Of a stretch of 64,000 nucleotides of DNA, positions 58,811 through 64,000 are shown piece after piece. How positions within the stretch are numbered: the first letter of the stretch is position 1; the number at the start of each line of letters is the position of its first letter. Under the pieces are notes generated by a model. That model was not told where the DNA came from. It made no database searches and saw nothing but the letters and a program-made list of their open reading frames with translations. The stretch comes from Bacillota bacterium (GTDB lineage Bacteria > Bacillota > JADQBR01). The position numbers and the translations under genes are program-made. The stretch spans positions 1-64,000 of the forward strand of contig JADQBR010000053.1 of the NCBI GenBank assembly GCA_016278515.1, read 5' to 3'.

Positions 58811-60778
58811 GTGGCGACAGTAAGATTACTCAACAATCCAATTACAGCAGGGATAGCGTCATGGAATCCAACTGACCCAGGTGATTCTTACGCAAATGCA
58901 TGGGTAGAAAACTGGAACGGTGATGGACATGCTTTGGTTAAGTTTGATGACTTATCGGAAATACCAGCTGCAGCTACAATACAACAAGCACGGTTGCGAT
59001 GGGTGATGTACGATGCAGATGATACCCAATACGAACGATCCGGGACCGGAACCTTGACAATTCGTGCTAATCGTATTACGGCAAATTGGCAGAGGTCATC
59101 TGTAACTTGGAATACCAAACCAACTAATACCAGTGTCGATGCACCTAGTCTCTCTGATACATTTAATGCACCAGGAGCTTGGACAGATTGGTGGGATGTA
59201 ACCACTCATGTAGCCGGTATAGTTGCAGGTACCTATAGTAATTATGGTTGGTTAATGGAAATGACAAATTACGGCGGTGGCGTAGCTTTTGATAATTACG
59301 GCTATGTAGCCGAATTGGAGGTGACCTATGTTGCACCAGCGGTCGCGACTACAGATAGCCCAAGCGGAAACGAAGATAATCCGGAAGAAATCACAGATAA
59401 AGTCAGCGGCTTCGACCTCAAAGCATCGTTCGAAAGCGAAGGGAATGAGCCGATCAGCCAAATCACAGCGCAAATCTACGTGGGAGGCAATCAAGCCTGG
59501 GAATATGCGAAAACTTATAATGAGCTCACCGGAAACCAACAGTCAGTCGAAACGGATATTACCGGATTTACACTGGTCAGCGGGGCGACAATTGCCAGGG
59601 ACATCAGCCGGGCATGGCACGGAAGCGCAAGTCTTAAAGTTACACCAGCCGCCAGCGCGGGATCCGGGGCCAGGATCCCGCTCGCGGCGCCAGAAATAGG
59701 ACAAGAATACTCAGGGCGCACCATGGTTAGCGGTCCGTTCGGTACCACCCTGGAAATGCAATTACAAGCAGTGGATAGTGGCGGGAATGTATTGTCAGCC
59801 GGATCAGTGCAGCGAGAAATACTCGGGAACACATCACTAACCGGATGTAGCCAAACAGAGGCTAATAGTTGGACGGAGTTTGAAGTTGAAGATGTTACGG
59901 CAGTTGCAAGTACTGATGAAATACAAATAGAAGTAACCACAACCGACTCATCGGCTCCTATATTCTATCTTGATGGAAATATAATCAACCCGGACACTGA
60001 AGTAGCCCCATGGATCAGTCAGGGACAGGTTGCTTTTCCCGTACCCTTAAACACCTTAGAATACGGGAAAACGTATTCATGGCGGGTGAGCGCAGAAAAT
60101 AGCGCCGGCAGTTCTGGGTGGTCGCCATTAACATACTTCATGTGTGTATTATCTGCAGTGGCTGGCTTAACTGCAGAAGGAGTAACTACAGAGGCACTCG
60201 TGCGATTACTTTGGGATGCACACCCAGGAGAAAACCTTGCGGGCTACCGGGTTTATCGTGCAAAAACTGGCGAAGCCGTGACACTGCACAGTATAGATCT
60301 GGCTGGTGCAGAAAACTTTGAAGACGATGCGGCTCAGAATGGGGTTAACTATGATTACCAGGTCACCGCTGTCTCGGCAGACGGGTATGAGGGACCAAAA
60401 AGTAGCCTTGCGATCAGCTTTGTAGATATTACGGCTACTTGGCTTGGTAATCTTGCAGTCGCTGTAAAAGAACCACCTCAATTAACAAGACCGAGACTAT
60501 CTAGTAATCGTTTGGCTCTGGATGGAAGTATAGTAACTCAAGACTTTGGTTTTGGAAGCCGAGAAATGGTTTTGCAGCTTCAATATTTAACTAAAGACGA
60601 AAAAGATACTATTTATGCAGCACTCGAACCCGAGGCAGTCCTCTCTTACAGGGACTTTCTAGGGGAAGTTTTTCGGGGGAGAATTAACGGACCAATAAGC
60701 GAACAGCCTTATTTTACTCCTCAGCGTATGGCTGGCCTGCTTGGAGTGCGCTTAATCGAGGTGACGCCAGGTGATTGA
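58811..60778 (+). CDS. Tail-tip protein with DNRLRE-like and fibronectin-type domains
   Basis: GTG start with GAGGAGGTG; 655 residues. The first 175 residues resemble a DNRLRE/CBM-type carbohydrate-binding module (A-R-L-R-W-V-M-Y-D-A ... W-Q-R-S-S-V-T-W-N-T-K-P). Then follow a Ser/Glu-rich linker, fibronectin III-like regions (Y-S-W-R-V-S-A-E-N-S-A-G-S-S-G-W and Y-R-V-Y-R-A-K-T-G) and a C-terminal tail-attachment domain. It probably forms part of the tail tip and binds the cell surface. Confidence 0.75.
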   Translation: MATVRLLNNPITAGIASWNPTDPGDSYANAWVENWNGDGHALVKFDDLSEIPAAATIQQARLRWVMYDADDTQYERSGTGTLTIRANRITANWQRSSVTWNTKPTNTSVDAPSLSDTFNAPGAWTDWWDVTTHVAGIVAGTYSNYGWLMEMTNYGGGVAFDNYGYVAELEVTYVAPAVATTDSPSGNEDNPEEITDKVSGFDLKASFESEGNEPISQITAQIYVGGNQAWEYAKTYNELTGNQQSVETDITGFTLVSGATIARDISRAWHGSASLKVTPAASAGSGARIPLAAPEIGQEYSGRTMVSGPFGTTLEMQLQAVDSGGNVLSAGSVQREILGNTSLTGCSQTEANSWTEFEVEDVTAVASTDEIQIEVTTTDSSAPIFYLDGNIINPDTEVAPWISQGQVAFPVPLNTLEYGKTYSWRVSAENSAGSSGWSPLTYFMCVLSAVAGLTAEGVTTEALVRLLWDAHPGENLAGYRVYRAKTGEAVTLHSIDLAGAENFEDDAAQNGVNYDYQVTAVSADGYEGPKSSLAISFVDITATWLGNLAVAVKEPPQLTRPRLSSNRLALDGSIVTQDFGFGSREMVLQLQYLTKDEKDTIYAALEPEAVLSYRDFLGEVFRGRINGPISEQPYFTPQRMAGLLGVRLIEVTPGD

Positions 60779-62525
60779 TGTTACTTTGTACGAGGCTGAC
60801 GGCACCTTTGTTGATACCCTAACCGCAACCGATGCTTTACCTAACGTAGATGGTACTAGAAGCGTCCGCAGAACAGCAAATTTTACTGTTTCAATTTCAG
60901 AGCTTGCCGACCTTAGGGTTTATGGCCGGTTAATAAAAATGACAGAGCGAAGCACTGGAGGAGTACTATTTACCGGCTACTACGATGATGTGGTTGCTAT
61001 TGCCAACATGGAGGAAGGCACTGTGAGGGTAGCCTGCCGGGACAAATCAAAAAAACTGAAAGAAGCAGGGTTTGATGAAGATACAAGTTTCCTTGGTAAC
61101 GGCGCAACTACTACAAGAGCAATCAGTAGTGCTTCAGCAACTAGCGAACTTTCTGCTGGTTATGAAATACAAGGTTATGCAGATGTTTACGAACAGACAG
61201 TTGTAGTATATGATTTGGGCGTAGCTAAAAGAGTTAATGATGCCACGGTGACCGGTGATATTCGTGATGGGGATATGAGTATAACTGCCAGTGGCAGCAA
61301 TGTGCAAAAGGTTGTACTCGATGTCTATTTAGACTTGAAAGCTACAGAAAATCTTCAGCAAATCAGATTGGACAATACAGGGTATGCAGAAAGCATCGAG
61401 ATAAGCACCGACGCAGTAACTTGGGCTGCCTATACTACCGGAGTTGCGACAGCAAGATACATTCATATACAAATCACAGGGACATTGACTTTTACTGCCG
61501 AAATTAAAGTTTATGCCGGGGCAAGTTATCCTGCAAGTAACGCTTTGGCTGATAACGAGAATTCATGGAGGCCTTCACTTTCTGATTTGCAGAGGGAGAT
61601 TACCTTGGATATTGGAAGCAGTCAGCAGGTTAATGTTTTATATTTGCGCTGGGGTCTAAATGATGCCGAAAGACGCACATTGGTAAACTACGAGGTATTT
61701 GCCCAGGTGAACAACCGTTGGATGTCTCTAGGTGCATGGTACTCCAATTCCGGACTGGCCGAAGCTGTATTTGACACAGTTGCAGCTCGTTATTTTAAGA
61801 TTAGAGTAATAAACACATGGGAAGGACGTCCTGCTCTTAGGTATGTAAAGATTGAATACTGTACATCAACGCAAACCATTGATTATATTATAAAAACAGT
61901 TGCCCAGGGTGAAAGCGAAACAGAATTTAACCTTACGCCTACCAAGCGAAGAACCAAGATGACTTTTGAGGCTGGTCAGAAAAAGTGGGATGGACTTCAG
62001 GAAATGGTTCGGAATGTGTTGGGAAACTGGGAACTGTTTTATTCAGTAGACGGCACGCTGACACTTAAACCTAAAGTACTCAGAACAGACCAGGCAAAAG
62101 AGATAACAGCAATGCTTCCTCCGTTTACGATTACTTTTAGTGATGCAGACGTTAAAAATGAGATCATTGCAATTTACGAAGGGCAGAATAACACTCTTCG
62201 GCATGTAGTAAAAAATGAAAATGCTGCTGGTAGTACAAGCATCCCAAGGATCGGCCGGAGGACGGAAGTAGTTAGATCTTCTCTTGCTGACACTGCTGAC
62301 AAGCTCGCAACGTTTGCTCAAAGGGAACTGTCCACCAGAGGAAGAGTAACTACCCCAGCCGAGGCTACTGTAGCAGCTGCAGCAGGATATGAACCTTACG
62401 ATATATGGAGTGTTACTGAGAGTAAGACCGGCACAAGCGGTCTTTTTATTTTGACCGGATTTAATATCACAGCAAACAAAGAACAGGCGACATATGATCT
62501 CCGAGCTAAACTGGAGGCGGTATGA
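60771..62525 (+). CDS. Tail protein with an inserted beta-sandwich (discoidin-like) domain
   Basis: GTG start overlapping the previous stop (GTGATTGA); 584 residues. The N-terminal and C-terminal parts resemble minor tail or baseplate hub proteins (R-R-T-A-N-F-T-V-S-I-S-E ... Y-E-P-Y-D-I-W-S-V-T). The middle (about 180-360) has F5/8-type strands (I-T-L-D-I-G-S-S-Q-Q-V-N-V-L-Y-L, A-R-Y-F-K-I-R-V-I-N-T-W-E-G-R). It may bind surface glycans. The exact family is uncertain. Confidence 0.7.
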   Translation: MIDVTLYEADGTFVDTLTATDALPNVDGTRSVRRTANFTVSISELADLRVYGRLIKMTERSTGGVLFTGYYDDVVAIANMEEGTVRVACRDKSKKLKEAGFDEDTSFLGNGATTTRAISSASATSELSAGYEIQGYADVYEQTVVVYDLGVAKRVNDATVTGDIRDGDMSITASGSNVQKVVLDVYLDLKATENLQQIRLDNTGYAESIEISTDAVTWAAYTTGVATARYIHIQITGTLTFTAEIKVYAGASYPASNALADNENSWRPSLSDLQREITLDIGSSQQVNVLYLRWGLNDAERRTLVNYEVFAQVNNRWMSLGAWYSNSGLAEAVFDTVAARYFKIRVINTWEGRPALRYVKIEYCTSTQTIDYIIKTVAQGESETEFNLTPTKRRTKMTFEAGQKKWDGLQEMVRNVLGNWELFYSVDGTLTLKPKVLRTDQAKEITAMLPPFTITFSDADVKNEIIAIYEGQNNTLRHVVKNENAAGSTSIPRIGRRTEVVRSSLADTADKLATFAQRELSTRGRVTTPAEATVAAAAGYEPYDIWSVTESKTGTSGLFILTGFNITANKEQATYDLRAKLEAV

Positions 62526-62920
62526 TGGAAGCTCAAGAAGTAACATTGTTAATGCAATCTATGTTGGTAAAATCACAGATTGAAATAGTTGAAATAGCGA
62601 CAGTTAATGGTGATGCTGCTACTGCTTTACGTCAGGGGCAGACAGTAGAGACAAAAGAATTTCCGGCTGCTATTGGTCTTAACTTAGCAACTGGGGAGCG
62701 GGTTATACTTTTAAGGCCAGGAGGTGATCTTAACGCCGCATTGATTATTGCCAAAATAACTGGCCAAGGATTAGCAGCCAAAACGGCAGACAGTGCTACT
62801 AGTGCCACTACTGCTACTAACGCAAATGCATCTGATAAAGTTGATGGCATAGATTTTAGAAACAACAGTGGAACTCTTGAATGGTCTGACGATGATGGCT
62901 CTACTTGGCAACCTACATAA
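62525..62920 (+). CDS. Small tail-fibre-region protein
   Basis: About 131 residues; the first ATG is at 62522 and the next at 62525. An N-terminal beta domain (Q-I-E-I-V-E-I-A-T-V-N-G-D-A ... V-I-L-L-R-P-G-G-D) resembles an OB-like small barrel. A Ala/Thr-rich collar and a short C-terminal repeat (G-T-L-E-W-S-D-D-D-G-S-T-W-Q-P) follow, as in phage fibre tips. Function inferred from context. Confidence 0.6.
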   Translation: MEAQEVTLLMQSMLVKSQIEIVEIATVNGDAATALRQGQTVETKEFPAAIGLNLATGERVILLRPGGDLNAALIIAKITGQGLAAKTADSATSATTATNANASDKVDGIDFRNNSGTLEWSDDDGSTWQPT

Positions 62921-62941
62921 AAAGATGAGGGGGATTTAAGG

Positions 62942-63142
62942 ATGTCAGGAGGAAAAGAGGTCCAATGCGGCACCGATGCACCATGTACTGCTGTGCAGTT
63001 GTTGGTTCAAAGGACAGGAACGCTAGAGGAGTTGGTAGAGAAGATGCAAAACAGATTGCCGCCATGGGTGATGGGAGCTGCTTGGATATCTGGCACAATA
63101 ATCGGTGTACTAGGGACTTTAGTAGCCGTGGCGTCGAAATGA
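62942..63142 (+). CDS. Holin-like / hemolysin XhlA-type small membrane protein
   Basis: Sixty-six residues: a cytosolic helix (T-L-E-E-L-V-E-K-M-Q-N-R-L), then one hydrophobic helix (G-A-A-W-I-S-G-T-I-I-G-V-L-G-T-L-V-A-V-A) and a charged tail. This is the XhlA-like layout. It directly precedes the lysin gene, and the stop overlaps its start (ATGATG). It likely forms or assists the membrane lesion. Confidence 0.75.
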   Translation: MSGGKEVQCGTDAPCTAVQLLVQRTGTLEELVEKMQNRLPPWVMGAAWISGTIIGVLGTLVAVASK

Positions 63143-64000
63143 TGAAAACAGAGGCAAGGCCCAGCGAAGTTCATTTAATACACTTTGATAAACAGACAGA
63201 TTTATCTACTATCAAGTCCGGCGTTGTGATTAACGGCGGTTTTTTATATGGCAATTTGACAGTTAGTCTTGTTATCTTAAATGGTCAAAGGTTTGCGTTT
63301 AACCACTACGATCGGCCGGCTATTTATGTATCCGGGAATAAAGCATGGATCAGCCACTCGGAGCCAAAGGACATAAGCGAAATTGACTGGGCCGTGGGAG
63401 GTGGGCCCCAGGTAGTAAAGAATGGGCAGAAATACGAATTTAAGGACCTACACTATAAAGCCGGTGGGATACAACTAAAGAAGCGGCGGCAGCGGACTGT
63501 TGTTGGGGTAAAACCAGACAGGAAAATATTAGCGTTTATAATGACTAAGGCTCTACCAGAAGAGTGTGCTGAACAAGCTATTAAGTACGGTTTAGCTGAT
63601 GCCATGCTGCTTGATGGTGGCACGTCAACTACCTGGATAGAGGTTGGCCGTAAGGTATTTGGCGGCGGTAGGCCCGTTACTACGGCCCTGGTGTTTCCAA
63701 AAGGAAAAGAAAGGAGGGAGAGTATGCCTAAGGTTGGAATTGATATTGGTCACGGAGGAAAGGATCCTGGCGCACACGGCCCAAATGGACTGAAAGAAAA
63801 AGACGTTAATCTTGGTATTGGGCTAGCTGCAATTAATGATTTAAAAAGAAATGGTGTAGAGGTAGTGGCAACCAGGATGGATGATAGTTACCTTTCACTG
63901 TTTGAACGTAGCAATATGCTTAATGAAGCTGGCGTGGATCTAGCGGTATCAATACATTGTAACGGTGTAGACGATGCTTCAGCTGATTATTTGTCCACGT
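63139..64000 (+). CDS. Lysin: phosphodiester-glycosidase (NAGPA) domain fused to Amidase_3 (partial)
   Basis: One frame stays open from the ATG at 63139 to the window end. The first 190 residues have the NAGPA pattern: V-V-I-N-G-G-F-L, W-A-V-G-G-G-P-Q-V-V, R-T-V-V-G-V-K-P and L-L-D-G-G-T-S-T-T-W. Residue 196 starts M-P-K-V-G-I-D-I-G-H-G-G-K-D-P-G, a zinc amidase (N-acetylmuramoyl-L-alanine amidase) with ligands His in G-H-G-G, Glu in L-K-E-K-D-V-N and His in S-I-H-C-N-G. AAGGAGGGAG before the ATG at 63724 allows separate amidase translation. Confidence 0.85.
   Translation, partial: MMKTEARPSEVHLIHFDKQTDLSTIKSGVVINGGFLYGNLTVSLVILNGQRFAFNHYDRPAIYVSGNKAWISHSEPKDISEIDWAVGGGPQVVKNGQKYEFKDLHYKAGGIQLKKRRQRTVVGVKPDRKILAFIMTKALPEECAEQAIKYGLADAMLLDGGTSTTWIEVGRKVFGGGRPVTTALVFPKGKERRESMPKVGIDIGHGGKDPGAHGPNGLKEKDVNLGIGLAAINDLKRNGVEVVATRMDDSYLSLFERSNMLNEAGVDLAVSIHCNGVDDASADYLST
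63711..63726 (+). promoter_or_regulatory. Internal ribosome binding site and start for the amidase part
   Basis: AAGGAGGGAG (63711-63720) is a near-perfect Shine-Dalgarno 3 nt before ATG 63724, in frame with the fused gene. A second product consisting of the amidase alone is expected. Confidence 0.65.

Larger units (their letters stand above)
13861..64000. mobile_element. Integrated tailed-phage prophage (incomplete at the right end)
   Basis: From the ssrA junction rightward the genes follow siphovirus order: integrase, lysogeny control, replication, endonucleases, terminase, portal, capsid, connectors, tail tube, tape measure, tail tip with DGR, holin and lysin. Nearly all genes after the CI-Cro switch read rightward. 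At least 50 kb are present and the right end is not reached. A broken tape-measure frame and a frameshifted DGR variable repeat suggest that this copy may be damaged, or that the sequence has indel errors. Confidence 0.96.

Overview
The window joins a chromosomal housekeeping region (about 1-13860) to the left and central part of a large tailed-phage prophage (about 13861 to the end, not closed here). The host looks like a low-to-moderate G+C endospore-lineage Firmicute, probably of the Clostridia (Peptococcaceae-like). The evidence is the glycolytic operon order gap-pgk-tpiA-gpmI-eno, a secG / rnr / smpB / ssrA cluster, a K+-dependent-type membrane pyrophosphatase, strong AGGAGG ribosome binding sites, frequent GTG and TTG starts, and a tmRNA tag ending ALAA. 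I cannot name the species.

Region 1 (1-13860): gap, pgk, tpiA, gpmI and eno encode lower glycolysis. They are followed by secG with its own sigma-A-like promoter, hppA (pyrophosphate-driven ion pump), a terminator, then an esterase, a hotdog thioesterase and an HD-domain hydrolase in tight series. After these come rnr, smpB and ssrA, the RNA quality-control and trans-translation set.

Region 2 (13839-18431): the prophage sits at the 3' end of ssrA. A large serine recombinase reads leftward and its last codons and stop lie inside ssrA. Next come an ImmA/IrrE peptidase, a DUF4258 / YgiT-zinc-finger pair resembling a toxin-antitoxin module, an array of helically phased A-tracts, and a LexA-type CI repressor diverging from a Cro-like gene across several ACAAC...GTTGT operators.

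Region 3 (18443-40718): early genes. They include small zinc-finger proteins, an SMC-like ATPase, a UvrD-type helicase, several HNH nucleases, a LysM-3D protein, a replication initiator carrying an iteron array plus an AT-rich stretch (candidate origin), a DnaB-type helicase, a DUF1064 nuclease-like protein, a phage metallopeptidase, a Dam methylase and a sigma-like late regulator. Just before the terminase, three small genes share a repeated leader module that can fold over their ribosome binding sites.

Region 4 (40775-55800): packaging, head, neck and tail genes of a siphovirus-type phage: terminase, portal, head morphogenesis, scaffold, decoration, major capsid, connectors, tail tube, tail chaperones joined by a -1 frameshift at T TTA AAC, and a tape measure that is broken by a frame change.

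Region 5 (55801-64000): a complete diversity-generating retroelement (DGR): a formylglycine-enzyme/C-type-lectin-fold target protein with a 3' variable repeat (VR), avd, the template repeat (TR), and a reverse transcriptase with Y-M-D-D and the DGR-type G-x-x-x-S-Q motif. VR and TR differ almost only at template adenines. The present VR also lacks one base at a template adenine, so the target frame is truncated. Downstream are tail-tip proteins, a holin-like protein and an open-ended fusion of a phosphodiester-glycosidase domain with an Amidase_3 lysin that has its own internal start.
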